NCBI RefSeq assembly: GCF_001553455.1
Contig: NZ_BBOX01000295.1
Coordinates: 1 to 37,613, forward strand
DNA from: Streptomyces hygroscopicus subsp. hygroscopicus
Lineage (GTDB): Bacteria > Actinomycetota > Actinomycetes > Streptomycetales > Streptomycetaceae
Length of the DNA stretch: 37,613 bases
Direction of reading: 5' to 3'
Shown: in pieces, positions 15,156-23,072 of the stretch
How positions within the stretch are numbered: position 1 is the stretch's first letter
Layout of the letters: each line of letters starts with the position of its first letter
Position numbers and translations under genes: made by a program
Notes under the pieces: generated by a model
Told to the model about the DNA's origin: nothing
The model's database searches: none
What the model saw: only the letters and a program-made list of their open reading frames with translations

Positions 15156-15491
15156 ATGCGACTTCGGCATGCCTTTACAACCGCCGCACTCGGCAGTGCA
15201 CTCGCAGTCGGCTCCATGACGGTGCCCGCCCAGGCAGCATCCGTATCCTCGGCACAGGCCTCCCCCACGGCCTCCACCGCCGCGGCCGCTTGCAGCATGT
15301 GGACGGACTACAAGTACGGTCATGGCCGGGGGCTGCGGTATTGCCCGGGTAGCGGCAGGGACGTTCAGGTCACCGTGAAGTGCGGCGACCCGGCGGCCCC
15401 GATCAGGCGCACCAACTCGGGTTATGAAGGCGCCGTGGCCGACTGCCCGTCAGGGCTCGGTGCCATCGGTGTGAGTGGTAAGTACGTCTAG
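15156..15491 (+). CDS. Small secreted cysteine-containing protein
   Basis: A 111-residue exported protein. The Sec-type signal has MRLRHAF, a hydrophobic AALGSALAVGSM stretch and a predicted AQA cleavage site near residue 27. The mature part has four cysteines (ACSMW, RYCPG, VKCGD, ADCPSG), probably two disulfides, and resembles the small secreted proteins common in Streptomyces. No enzymatic motif is seen. ATG 15156 with GAGAGGA upstream is preferred to a GTG far upstream because the signal peptide starts there. A hairpin with CCCGCC and GGCGGG arms near 15523-15549 may terminate its transcript. Confidence 0.85.
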   Translation: MRLRHAFTTAALGSALAVGSMTVPAQAASVSSAQASPTASTAAAACSMWTDYKYGHGRGLRYCPGSGRDVQVTVKCGDPAAPIRRTNSGYEGAVADCPSGLGAIGVSGKYV

Positions 15492-15634
15492 GCCACAGTT
15501 CGGGGCCGGGCCCCTCATAGGACCCGCCCTCAGGTTTCGGCGGGGCGGGCTCGGTACGCTCGATGACCGGTAGGCCTGTGCCACCCGACTGGTCGCTCAA
15601 CTTCGGCTGACGGCCCAGACGGCCCCAGAGGGCA

Positions 15635-15667
15635 ACGGGCCGGGCAGAAGAACTCTGCCCGGCCCGT
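15635..15667. terminator. Strong GC-rich hairpin, terminator-like
   Basis: A perfect 14-base-pair stem (ACGGGCCGGGCAGA at 15635-15648 with its complement at 15654-15667) around a 5-base loop. There is no T-tract, as is usual for Streptomyces terminators. It follows the secreted-protein gene by about 145 bases and may stop its transcript or insulate the IS701 remnant. Confidence 0.55.
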
Positions 15668-15864
15668 GTCGATGTGACGCTCCTAGCCTCCCCGTTTCGC
15701 TTCGGGTGGCTGAGCTGGAGTGATGGTTGTGAAGTGGGGTTTCTGATCGCTGGCTGCCGTGCGGGCATGGCCGAGGCCCGACGCGCGGGTCCGTTGCTCC
15801 TGGGTTCCTCGGGTCGTGGGCGTGCAGGGACGATGCCGACGTTCAGGTGGCCGGCCGTGGCAGC
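15668..15864. other. Non-coding stretch before the IS701-like remnant
   Basis: No supported gene. The sequence leads directly into transposase homology and may contain more strongly decayed transposase sequence, but I cannot align it with confidence. Confidence 0.35.
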
Positions 15865-16300
15865 GCCGCTAGGCGGGCGAATGCGCTGGTCAGCCGCGGC
15901 CTGGACTACGTCGTGGCCGTTCGCGGTGACACCAGTGCCCACCCCGGCGAGGCGGTGCCGACCGCACCGGAACGGGAAGGGCGGATGGGCGCCCCGCGGC
16001 TGCCCCGTTACCGCGAACCGGCCTGCTCCCTGAAAGACCTGGTCACGAACGCCGGACGGCGTCGGCTGCGGCGTTGCACCTGGCGCCAGGACAGCAAAGG
16101 CACGATGACCAGCCGGTTCATCGTGCTGGAGGTCCGCCCTGCCGGCGTCGCGGCGACGGGCCGCACGAGACAGGGCCGGTGGGCGCGGCGAGTGGGACGG
16201 CGTTCTGCCTGCCGAGACCCTGATCGCCGAGTGGCCGCCGCACCAGGATGAGCCCACCTACTACTGGCTGACCAGCCTGCCCGCCGACACCGCGCCGCTT
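15865..16300 (+). pseudogene. IS701-family transposase remnant, frameshifted
   Basis: One frame encodes SRGLDYVVAVRGDTSAHP, then RLPRYREPACSLKDLV, RCTWRQDSKG and SRFIVLEVRPAG (to about 16146). A second frame, offset by one base, continues with DGVLPAETLIAEWPP and DEPTYYWLTSLPADT (about 16185-16297). Together they match the middle of IS701-type DDE transposases. The N-terminus with the first catalytic Asp and the C-terminal third are missing, and at least one frameshift separates the two parts. It is a dead fragment. Confidence 0.7.
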
Positions 16301-16561
16301 CCGCCGACACGACAGTGCCATCCGCACTCAACGACAGAGCCACTGGCCGACGCGACGGCGGATTAACCCTGCGAAAGCGCGTCGGCACGGCCACCACCGG
16401 TGGCGCCCCCTCGTACAGCGTGCCGCCCAGTTCCCTCTTCACCGGCCGATCCGCCTGCGCGTGATGCTCCCGACCTTCGTGTCCGCGGGCAAACGGCTCA
16501 CCCCTCGAGACACGGAGCGTCGACCGCCCTCGGCCTGGCCGGTGCGCTGGGCAAGGCGGAT

Positions 16562-16708
16562 GCTTTCCCACCGCGAGCACCAGTGCGCCGGATCGTCGCC
16601 ACTGGCCCGGACGTATCCATACACGGTGCGCCAGGTGGGCAGCCCGCGACCGTTGTGTGCGTCGGAGAGCGAGGCCGTGCAGGCACCGGAGCGCTGCGCC
16701 ACTCGGGT
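16562..16708 (-). pseudogene. Fragment of an XRE-like HTH domain
   Basis: On the minus strand TRVAQRSGACTASLSDAHNG followed by RGLPTWRTVYGYVRASGDDP and AHWCSRWES resembles the HTH-plus-'ACGGDxxxWxxRW' module at the N-terminus of many Streptomyces XRE-type proteins, the same module as in the 13904-14875 gene. No start codon with a ribosome site, no full-length partner and no downstream domain are seen. I read it as a relic; coincidence is possible. Confidence 0.4.
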
Positions 16709-16733
16709 CCCGGCAGCAGGCTGCCGGGACCCG
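16704..16733. terminator. Perfect 13-bp hairpin upstream of the toxin-antitoxin pair
   Basis: CGGGTCCCGGCAG (16704-16716), loop CAGG, then the exact complement (16721-16733). It separates the decayed region from the toxin-antitoxin promoter and could act as a bidirectional terminator; no T-tract is present. Confidence 0.5.
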
Positions 16734-16811
16734 GCGATCAACAGCGGACAACAGACCGCTGCCCGTCACACATGGTCTCGATCGACCGTTCCGTACGCAC
16801 CCGCCAATGTG

Positions 16812-16826
16812 TACAGTTTGCCTATG
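16812..16826 (+). promoter_or_regulatory. Probable leaderless start of the antitoxin gene
   Basis: TACAGT (16812-16817) is a good -10 element and ends six bases before the ATG at 16824, so transcription would begin at or next to the start codon. No Shine-Dalgarno sequence is present. A -35 is weak. This points to a leaderless mRNA, common for Streptomyces regulatory genes. Confidence 0.5.
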
Positions 16827-17099
16827 GAGCAGACGTATCCGCTCGTGGAGGCCCGCAATGAGCTCGGCCAGCTCGTCAACCGGGTCCGCCACGGCCACGA
16901 GACCATCGTGATCAGCGACTATGGCACCCCCGCTGCGGCCCTCGTACCCCTGGACGAGCTCGCCGAACTGCGCCGCCTGCGGGACGAGGCCGACATTGCA
17001 GAGGCCGAGCGCCGCAAGGCCGACGGCGGGCCGGTGGTGACGCACGAGACGTTCATGGCCGAGCTGGATGCCGAGGACGCCCAGGCCGCCGCATCGTGA
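16824..17099 (+). CDS. Type II antitoxin, Phd/YefM family
   Basis: A 91-residue antitoxin. The N-terminal DNA-binding part reads YPLVEARNELGQLVNRVRHG, then ETIVISDYGTPAAALVPLDELAELRRL, the signature of Phd/YefM proteins. The acidic, alanine-rich C-terminus would wrap the toxin. It neutralises the RelE/ParE-type toxin encoded next and represses the shared promoter (known for the family). Its stop overlaps the toxin start (GTGA). ATG 16824 is chosen because the family starts there; longer frames upstream have no homology. Confidence 0.9.
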   Translation: MEQTYPLVEARNELGQLVNRVRHGHETIVISDYGTPAAALVPLDELAELRRLRDEADIAEAERRKADGGPVVTHETFMAELDAEDAQAAAS

Positions 17100-17347
17100 C
17101 CTACACCATGGTGTGGCAGCAGCAGGCCACCACCGAATTCCGCCGCCTGCGCCAGCTCGACCCCCAAGGCGCCAAGGAGTGCGCCGCCGCAGTACGCGAG
17201 CTGGGCGACGATCCCCGCCCGCCGCAGGCCCGGCAACTGGGCGGCTACGCCTACTGGCGGCTGTCGGCCGGAGACTGGCGCATCCTGTACGAGCCCGAGG
17301 ACGAGACGGTCACAGTGCTCGTGCTGAAGGTGGGCCGCGTTTCCTGA
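17096..17347 (+). CDS. Type II toxin, RelE/ParE family
   Basis: An 83-residue protein of the RelE/ParE fold: MVWQQQATTEFRRLRQLDPQ, then RQLGGYAYWRLSAGDWRILYEPED and VTVLVLKVGRVS. In RelE enzymes the basic residues of this strand region cut mRNA on the ribosome; in ParE they target gyrase. YWRLSAGDWRILYE is closer to RelE. The GTG start at 17096 overlaps the antitoxin stop by four bases, so translation is coupled. The pair stands on the accessory side of a tRNA gene, a common place for stabilisation modules. Confidence 0.9.
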   Translation: MTYTMVWQQQATTEFRRLRQLDPQGAKECAAAVRELGDDPRPPQARQLGGYAYWRLSAGDWRILYEPEDETVTVLVLKVGRVS

Positions 17348-17575
17348 GCGCCAGGTTCCTGACGCAAGCCGTCACCGGGCCGAAGACAGCGGGCGCACGG
17401 CGCCGACCTCCTGCCGGCGCTGACCGGTGTGGGACGGGGCGGGCTGCGGCGTCGATCCAGCACCCGACAGGAGTTCCAGCACGTGGGCCTACTTCCTGCG
17501 CTCACAGGCCGACGCCCTCCTGGCCCGTCTTTGAGACGGTCACCTTGTCCGGCGCGCGGATGTACGTATGGAGAG
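17348..17575. other. Intergenic region with no recognised gene
   Basis: 228 bases between the toxin and the tRNA 3' end. I see no supported gene and no copy of the tRNA 3' sequence that would mark an attachment-site repeat. Confidence 0.4.
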
Positions 17576-17660
17576 TGTCCGAGGGGGGACTTGAACCCCC
17601 ACGCCCAATAAAGGGCACTAGCACCTCAAGCTAGCGCGTCTGCCATTCCGCCACCCGGAC
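17576..17660 (-). tRNA. tRNA-Leu, anticodon GAG
   Basis: On the minus strand GTCCGGG at the 5' end pairs with CTCGGAC at the 3' end (one G-T wobble) and the discriminator base is A. The anticodon arm is CTAGC, loop TTGAGGT, GCTAG, giving anticodon GAG (reads CUC and CUU). A long variable arm and GGTTCAAGTCC T-loop fit a class II tRNA-Leu. CCA is not encoded. The 3' end faces the accessory region on the left. Confidence 0.95.
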
Positions 17661-17665
17661 CAGGT

Positions 17666-17693
17666 GTGTCCCCGCGGTGGGCCGCGGCGACAC
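17666..17693. terminator. Hairpin between sucD and tRNA-Leu
   Basis: GTGTC and CCGCGG (17666-17677) pair with CCGCGG and GACAC (17682-17693) with one C-C mismatch and a TGGG loop. It lies about 190 bases after the sucD stop and just upstream of the tRNA on the same strand, so it may end the sucCD transcript. Confidence 0.4.
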
Positions 17694-17881
17694 GGACAAC
17701 GATACCAAGGTTTCGGAGTGCGTTTCACCTGCGTATGCCGTCCGCCCACCCCCGCGCCGACCTGGGGAGACGCGGGGTGGGCACGGTGAGTGATCAGGTG
17801 GGAATCAGGCGGTAGTCGGGGAGGGTGCGGCGTGGCCGTGGCCCTGACCGGCCGCGGATCGCGCATCGGGTATCGGTCGCG

Positions 17882-18778
17882 TCACGCCGGGTTGCCGGGT
17901 GGCGCGGTCAGGAGGGTCAGCGCCAGGCCCGCGGTTTCCGTGGGGGTGGCCCCTACGCTCACGCCCGCCGCCTCCAGCGCCGCCTTCTTGGCCGCGGCGG
18001 TGCCCGACGAGCCGGAGACGATCGCGCCCGCGTGGCCCATGGTGCGGCCCTCGGGGGCGGTGAAGCCGGCGATGTAGCCGACGACCGGCTTGGTGACCCG
18101 GTCGGCGATGTACCGCGCGGCGCGCTCCTCCGCGTCGCCGCCGATCTCGCCGATCAGCACGATCAGGTCGGTGTCGGGGTCGGCCTCGAAGGCGGCCAGG
18201 GCGTCGATGTGGGTGGTCCCGACGACCGGGTCGCCGCCGATGCCCACGCAGGTGGAGAAGCCGATGTCGCGCAGTTCGTACATCAGCTGGTAGGTGAGGG
18301 TGCCGGACTTGGAGACCAGGCCGATGCGGCCCGGTTTGGTGATGTCGGCGGGGATGATGCCGGCGTTGGACTGGCCCGGGGAGATCAGCCCGGGGCAGTT
18401 GGGGCCGATGATCCTGGTGGCACGGGCCCGCGCGTACGCCTGGAAGGCGACCGCGTCATGGACCGGGATGCCCTCGGTGATGACGACGGCGAGCGGGATT
18501 CCGGCGTCGGCGGCCTCGGTGACGGCGGCCTTGGCGTGGGGTGGCGGGACGAACAGGACGCTCACGTCGGCGCCGGTGGTGTCCATGGCCTGGCGTACGG
18601 AGCCGAAGACGGGCACCGTACGGCCGTCGAAGTCGACCTGGGTGCCGGCCTTGCGGGGGTTGACGCCGCCGACGACGTCGGTGCCGGCGGCGAGCATCCG
18701 GCGGGTGTGCTTCATGCCCTCCGCGCCGGTCATGCCCTGGACGATGACCTTGCTGTCCCTGGTGAGGAAGATGGCCAT
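17882..18778 (-). CDS. sucD: Succinyl-CoA ligase-type (ADP/GDP-forming), alpha subunit
   Basis: 298 residues. The CoA-binding Rossmann region is at the N-terminus (KVIVQGMTGAEGMKHTRRML), followed by NPRKAGTQV, IGPNCPGLISPGQSNAGIIP, GLVSKSGTLTYQ and the phosphohistidine loop MGHAGAIVSG with His249. All catalytic features are kept. It pairs with the beta subunit gene 12 bases upstream. Housekeeping sucCD normally stands elsewhere; here the pair is divergent from oxalate genes. It may be a second copy serving another dicarboxylate (malate, oxalate) or simply succinyl-CoA supply (inference). RBS AGGGGG precedes ATG 18778. Confidence 0.9.
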   Translation of the reverse strand: MAIFLTRDSKVIVQGMTGAEGMKHTRRMLAAGTDVVGGVNPRKAGTQVDFDGRTVPVFGSVRQAMDTTGADVSVLFVPPPHAKAAVTEAADAGIPLAVVITEGIPVHDAVAFQAYARARATRIIGPNCPGLISPGQSNAGIIPADITKPGRIGLVSKSGTLTYQLMYELRDIGFSTCVGIGGDPVVGTTHIDALAAFEADPDTDLIVLIGEIGGDAEERAARYIADRVTKPVVGYIAGFTAPEGRTMGHAGAIVSGSSGTAAAKKAALEAAGVSVGATPTETAGLALTLLTAPPGNPA

Positions 18779-18790
18779 GAGGTGCGCCCC

Positions 18791-19915
18791 CTACGCGGCG
18801 AGTTCGGCGGCCCGCGCGGCGGCGCCGTCCATGGTGTCGGCCTGGTGGACGAGTGGATGCGCCAATCGGCCGAGGATGGCCCGGCCGCGTGCGGCGTTGT
18901 TGCCGTCGAGCCGGACGACCAGCGGTTTGGTGAGGGTGACGGTGTCCAGGGCGCGCACGATGCCCTCGGCCACCGCGTCACAGGCGGTGATCCCGCCGAA
19001 GACGTTGACCAGGACCGCGCGCACGTCCGGATCGTCGAGGACGAGGGACAGTCCGTCGGCCATCACCTGGGCGGAGGCGCCGCCGCCGATGTCGAGGAAG
19101 TCGGCGGGGCGGGCGCCGCAACCGGCGACGGCGTCCAGGGTGGACATGACCAGGCCGGCGCCGTTGCCGATGACGCCCACCCGGCCGTCGAGTTTGACGT
19201 AGCCGAGTCCGGCGGCCGCGGCGCGCGCCTCCAGCGGGTCCCGGGCGCGGTCGTCGGTGGCGTCCCAGGAGGGCTGCCGGAAGCGGGCGTTGTCGTCCAG
19301 GGTGACCTTTCCGTCCAGGGCCACGATGGCCCCCTCATGCGTCAGCACCAGTGGGTTCACCTCGGCCAGGAGGGCGTCGTGGGTGGTCAGGACGGTCCAC
19401 AGCCGGCGGATGGTCCCGGTCGCCGCCGGCGGCAGTCCGCCGGCGGCGGCGATCTCGGCGGCCTTCGCTTCGGTCACCCCCTCGGCCGGGTCGATCGCGA
19501 TCCGGGCCACCGCCCCGGGGCGGCGCGCGGCGACCTCCTCGATCTCCATGCCGCCCTCGGCGGAGGCGATGGCCAGGAAGCGGCCCGCGGCCCGGTCCAG
19601 GGTGAAGGCGAGGTACAGCTCCCGTTCCACCGCGACCGGTTCGGCGACCATCACCCGGTGGACGGTGTGGCCCTTGATGTCCATGCCGAGGATCCGGCGC
19701 GCGGTCCGCTCGGCCGCGCCCGGGTCGTCGGCGAGCCGCACCCCGCCTGCCTTGCCCCGGCCGCCGGTCTTCACCTGGGCCTTGACGACGACGCGTCCGC
19801 CGAGCCGTTCGGCGGCCGCGCGGGCGGCTTCCGCCGAGTCCACGACGTCCGCCCGGGGCACCAACACCCCCGCGCGGTCGAGCAGTTCCCGTGCCTGGTG
19901 TTCGTACAGGTCCAT
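18791..19915 (-). CDS. sucC: Succinyl-CoA ligase-type (ADP/GDP-forming), beta subunit
   Basis: 374 residues. The N-terminal ATP-grasp domain has DLYEHQARELLDRAGVLVPR, VVKAQVKTGGRGKAGGVRLA and the nucleotide-binding EVNPLVLTHEGAIVALDGKV. The C-terminal CoA-ligase domain has GLVMSTLDAVAGCGA, PADFLDIGGGAS, VNVFGGITACDAVAEGIV and RLDGNNAARGRAIL. Length is slightly below the usual 385-395. ATG 19915 has AGGGAG upstream. First gene of a two-gene operon with sucD, divergent from oxalyl-CoA decarboxylase over a 181-base spacer that contains a clear palindrome. Confidence 0.9.
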   Translation of the reverse strand: MDLYEHQARELLDRAGVLVPRADVVDSAEAARAAAERLGGRVVVKAQVKTGGRGKAGGVRLADDPGAAERTARRILGMDIKGHTVHRVMVAEPVAVERELYLAFTLDRAAGRFLAIASAEGGMEIEEVAARRPGAVARIAIDPAEGVTEAKAAEIAAAGGLPPAATGTIRRLWTVLTTHDALLAEVNPLVLTHEGAIVALDGKVTLDDNARFRQPSWDATDDRARDPLEARAAAAGLGYVKLDGRVGVIGNGAGLVMSTLDAVAGCGARPADFLDIGGGASAQVMADGLSLVLDDPDVRAVLVNVFGGITACDAVAEGIVRALDTVTLTKPLVVRLDGNNAARGRAILGRLAHPLVHQADTMDGAAARAAELAA

Positions 19916-20021
19916 TGCCAGCTCCCTGTTGGCCGGTTAGCAGCGCTGGGTCCAGCGCTGATTCGAACGAGTGGCGCACGCCCCCTGGACATCGCTCGGC
20001 CGATGGTGGGATAACAAAGTT

Positions 20022-20046
20022 CATACAGGATAACGTCGACTGTATG
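20022..20046. promoter_or_regulatory. Operator-like palindrome CATACAG-N11-CTGTATG
   Basis: CATACAG (20022-20028) and CTGTATG (20040-20046) are perfect inverted repeats with an 11-base spacer, in the middle of the divergent spacer between sucC and the oxalyl-CoA decarboxylase gene and 50 bases before the latter's ATG. Spacing and AT-rich arms suit a dimeric repressor such as a GntR- or TetR-type protein. No regulator gene lies next to it. Confidence 0.6.
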
Positions 20047-20096
20047 CAATCCACCGCACGACAGCTCCGAACCCCTACGAAGGGACGCGATTCGCC

Positions 20097-21779
20097 ATGC
20101 CCGACGACAGCCAGAACCTCATCTCCGGCGGGCACTTGGTCGCCAAAGCACTCAAGGCAGAGGGGGTCGACGTCATCTACACCCTCTGCGGCGGCCACAT
20201 CATCGACATCTACGACGGCTGCGTCGACGAGGGCATCGATGTCATCGACGTACGCCACGAACAGGTCGCCGCCCACGCCGCCGACGGCTACGCCCGCATC
20301 ACCGGCAAGCCCGGCTGCGCCGTCGTCACCGCCGGCCCCGGCACCACCGACGCGGTCACCGGCGTCGCCAACGCCTTCCGCGCCGAGTCACCCATGCTGC
20401 TCATCGGCGGCCAAGGTGCCCACAGCCAGCACAAGATGGGGTCGCTGCAGGACCTTCCGCACGTCGACATGATGGCGCCGATCACCAAGTTCGCCGCCAC
20501 CGTCCCGGACACCGCCCGCGCCGCCGACATGGTCTCGATGGCCTTCCGCGAGTGCTTCCACGGCGCCCCCGGCCCCTCCTTCCTGGAGATCCCGCGCGAT
20601 GTGCTGGACGCCAAGGTGCCGGTGGAGACGGCCCGCGTCCCCCGGGCCGGGCACTACCGCGCCTCCACCCGCGGCGCCGGCGACCCCGAGTCCGTCCAGA
20701 AACTGGCGGATCTGCTGGTCCAGGCCGAGAAACCGGCGATCCTGCTGGGCAGTCAGGTGTGGACCACCCGCGCCACCGACGCGGCCGTCGAGCTGGTGCG
20801 TACCCTGAACGTGCCCGCGTACATGAACGGCGCCGGGCGCGGCACCCTGCCGCCCGGCGATCCGCACCACTTCCAGCTCTCCCGCCGCTACGCCTTCTCC
20901 CACGCCGACCTCATCGTCATCGTCGGCACGCCCTTCGACTTCCGGATGGGCTACGGCAAGCGGCTCTCCCCCGATGCCACGGTGGTCCAGATCGACCTCG
21001 ACTACCGCACGGTCGGCAAGAACCGCGACATCGACCTCGGCATCGTGGGCGACGCGGGGCTGGTGCTCTCGGCCGTCACCCAGGCCGCCTCGGGCAGGAT
21101 CGACGGCGGGGCGGGCAAGCGCAAGGAGTGGCTGGACGAGCTGCGCGCCGTCGAGCAGAAGGCGATCGAGAAGCGGCTCCCCAACCTCCGCTCCGACGCC
21201 TCCCCCATCCATCCGTACCGCCTGGTCAGCGAGATCAACGACTTCCTCACCGAGGACTCGATCTACATCGGCGACGGCGGCGACATCGTCACCTTCTCCG
21301 GTCAGGTGGTCCAGCCCAAGTCGCCCGGCCACTGGATGGACCCCGGGCCGCTGGGGACGCTCGGCGTCGGCGTGCCGTTCGTGATGGCCGCCAAGCAGGC
21401 CCGCCCCGACAAGGAGGTGGTGGCGCTCTTCGGCGACGGCGCCTTCTCCCTGACCGGGTGGGACTTCGAGACGCTGGTCCGCTTCGACCTGCCATTCGTC
21501 GGCATCGTCGGCAACAACTCCTCGATGAACCAGATCCGTTACGGCCAGAAAGCCAAGTACGGCGAGGAGCGCGAGCGGATCGGCAACACCCTCGGCGATG
21601 TGCCCTACGACCAGTTCGCGCGGATGCTCGGCGGCCACGGCGAGGAGGTCCGGGACCCGGCGGACATCGGCCCGGCGCTGCGCCGCGCCCGCGAGTCCGG
21701 CAAGCCGTCGCTGATCAACGTCTGGGTGGACCCGGACGCGTACGCCCCCGGAACGATGAACCAGACGATGTACAAGTAA
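20097..21779 (+). CDS. oxc: Oxalyl-CoA decarboxylase
   Basis: 560 residues of a thiamine-diphosphate enzyme. The N-terminal pyrimidine-binding domain has GVDVIYTLCGGHIIDIYDGC and DVRHEQVAAHAADGYARITGKPGCAVVTAGPGTT (split here by its own motifs), including the catalytic Glu of HEQ. The C-terminal domain has the ThDP/Mg motif GDGAFSLTGWDFETLVRFDLP and GNNSSMNQIRYGQ. Acetolactate synthase-like enzymes share this architecture; the oxalyl-CoA call rests on the next gene being an unmistakable formyl-CoA transferase and on the OxlT-like transporter downstream. It would convert oxalyl-CoA to formyl-CoA and CO2. The sequence by itself cannot exclude a 2-hydroxyacyl-CoA lyase. GAAGGGA precedes ATG 20097. 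Confidence 0.82.
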   Translation: MPDDSQNLISGGHLVAKALKAEGVDVIYTLCGGHIIDIYDGCVDEGIDVIDVRHEQVAAHAADGYARITGKPGCAVVTAGPGTTDAVTGVANAFRAESPMLLIGGQGAHSQHKMGSLQDLPHVDMMAPITKFAATVPDTARAADMVSMAFRECFHGAPGPSFLEIPRDVLDAKVPVETARVPRAGHYRASTRGAGDPESVQKLADLLVQAEKPAILLGSQVWTTRATDAAVELVRTLNVPAYMNGAGRGTLPPGDPHHFQLSRRYAFSHADLIVIVGTPFDFRMGYGKRLSPDATVVQIDLDYRTVGKNRDIDLGIVGDAGLVLSAVTQAASGRIDGGAGKRKEWLDELRAVEQKAIEKRLPNLRSDASPIHPYRLVSEINDFLTEDSIYIGDGGDIVTFSGQVVQPKSPGHWMDPGPLGTLGVGVPFVMAAKQARPDKEVVALFGDGAFSLTGWDFETLVRFDLPFVGIVGNNSSMNQIRYGQKAKYGEERERIGNTLGDVPYDQFARMLGGHGEEVRDPADIGPALRRARESGKPSLINVWVDPDAYAPGTMNQTMYK

Positions 21780-21792
21780 GGGAGCCACCACC

Positions 21793-23070
21793 ATGTCCCA
21801 GGCTCTTGAGCCCCATCACGCCCCGCCCGGTCAGGCCCAGTCCGGTCAGGCCCTGTCCGGCATCCGCGTCCTCGACATGACGCATGTGCAGTCCGGTCCG
21901 TCCGCCACCCAGCTGCTCGCCTGGCTCGGCGCGGATGTGATCAAGCTGGAGAACACCAGCGGCGACATCACCCGCACCCAGCTGCGGGACATCCCGGACG
22001 TGGACTCGCTGTACTTCACGATGCTCAACTGCAACAAGCGCAGCATCACCCTCAACACCAAGAGCGAGCGCGGCAAGGAGATCCTGACCGAGCTGATCCG
22101 CCGCAGCGACGTCCTGGTGGAGAACTTCGGTCCGGGCGCGGTGGACCGCATGGGCTTCACCTGGGAGCGGATCCAGGAGATCAACCCGCGGCTGGTGTAC
22201 GCCTCGATCAAGGGGTTCGGCGAGGGCCCGTACACCAAGTTCAAGGCGTACGAGGTGGTCGCGCAGGCCATGGGCGGGTCGATGTCCACGACCGGTTTCG
22301 CGGACGGTCCGCCGCTGGCGACCGGCGCCCAGATCGGTGACTCCGGGACCGGGGTGCACTGTGTGGCGGGCATCCTCGCCGCGCTCTACCAGCGCACCCG
22401 CACCGGGCGCGGCCAGCGGGTCAACGTGGCGATGCAGCACGCGGTGCTCAACCTGTGCCGGGTGAAGCTGCGCGACCAGCAGCGGCTGGCGCACGGGCCG
22501 CTGGCCGAGTACCCCAATGACGACTTCGGTGACGAGGTGCCGCGCAGCGGCAACGCCAGCGGCGGCGGCCAGCCCGGCTGGGCGGTCAAATGCGCGCCCG
22601 GCGGCCCCAACGACTACGTCTACGTCATCGTGCAGCCGGTCGGCTGGGAGCCGATCACCCGGCTGATCGGCCGGCCCGAGCTGGCCGAGGACCCGGAGTG
22701 GGCCTCGCCCGAGGCGCGGCTGCCGAAGCTGGCCAAGATGTTCCAGCTGATCGAGGAGTGGTCCAGCACCCTGCCCAAGTGGGAGGTGCTGGAGCAGCTC
22801 ACGGCCCACAACATCCCGTGCGGGCCGATCCTGTCCACCAAGGAGATCGTCGAGGACGCGTCGCTCGCGGCCAACGGGATGATCGTCGAGGTGGACCACC
22901 CCGAGCGCGGCTCCTTCACCACGGTCGGCTCCCCGCTGAAGCTCTCCGACTCCCCGGTCCGGGTCGAGCGCTCCCCGCTGCTGGGCGAGCACAACGAGGA
23001 GGTCTACATCGGGGAGCTGGGGCTCGGCGACGAGGAAGTGCGGCTGCTCAAGACGGACGGAGTGATCTGA
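21793..23070 (+). CDS. frc: Formyl-CoA:oxalate CoA-transferase (class III)
   Basis: 425 residues, the length of characterised formyl-CoA transferases. Key features are RVLDMTHVQSGPSATQLLAW, the catalytic Asp183 in GAQIGDSGTG, MQHAVLNLCRVKLRDQQRL, the glycine loop GNASGGGQPGW (GGGG in the well-studied enzyme, here SGGG) and HNIPCGPILSTKEI. It moves CoA from formyl-CoA to oxalate, giving oxalyl-CoA for the decarboxylase and free formate. It is 13 bases behind oxc with GGGAG before ATG 21793, and 2 bases ahead of the acyl-CoA synthetase gene. A good assignment. Confidence 0.92.
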   Translation: MSQALEPHHAPPGQAQSGQALSGIRVLDMTHVQSGPSATQLLAWLGADVIKLENTSGDITRTQLRDIPDVDSLYFTMLNCNKRSITLNTKSERGKEILTELIRRSDVLVENFGPGAVDRMGFTWERIQEINPRLVYASIKGFGEGPYTKFKAYEVVAQAMGGSMSTTGFADGPPLATGAQIGDSGTGVHCVAGILAALYQRTRTGRGQRVNVAMQHAVLNLCRVKLRDQQRLAHGPLAEYPNDDFGDEVPRSGNASGGGQPGWAVKCAPGGPNDYVYVIVQPVGWEPITRLIGRPELAEDPEWASPEARLPKLAKMFQLIEEWSSTLPKWEVLEQLTAHNIPCGPILSTKEIVEDASLAANGMIVEVDHPERGSFTTVGSPLKLSDSPVRVERSPLLGEHNEEVYIGELGLGDEEVRLLKTDGVI

Positions 23071-23072
23071 CG

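Noticed and set aside
17825..20014. A 729-codon plus-strand open frame across sucD and sucC
   Set aside because: Antisense shadow of high-GC coding sequence; both minus-strand genes have full family motifs and proper starts.
20552..21880. A second long frame overlapping oxc
   Set aside because: Arg/Pro/Gly-rich shifted frame of oxc with no recognisable domain.
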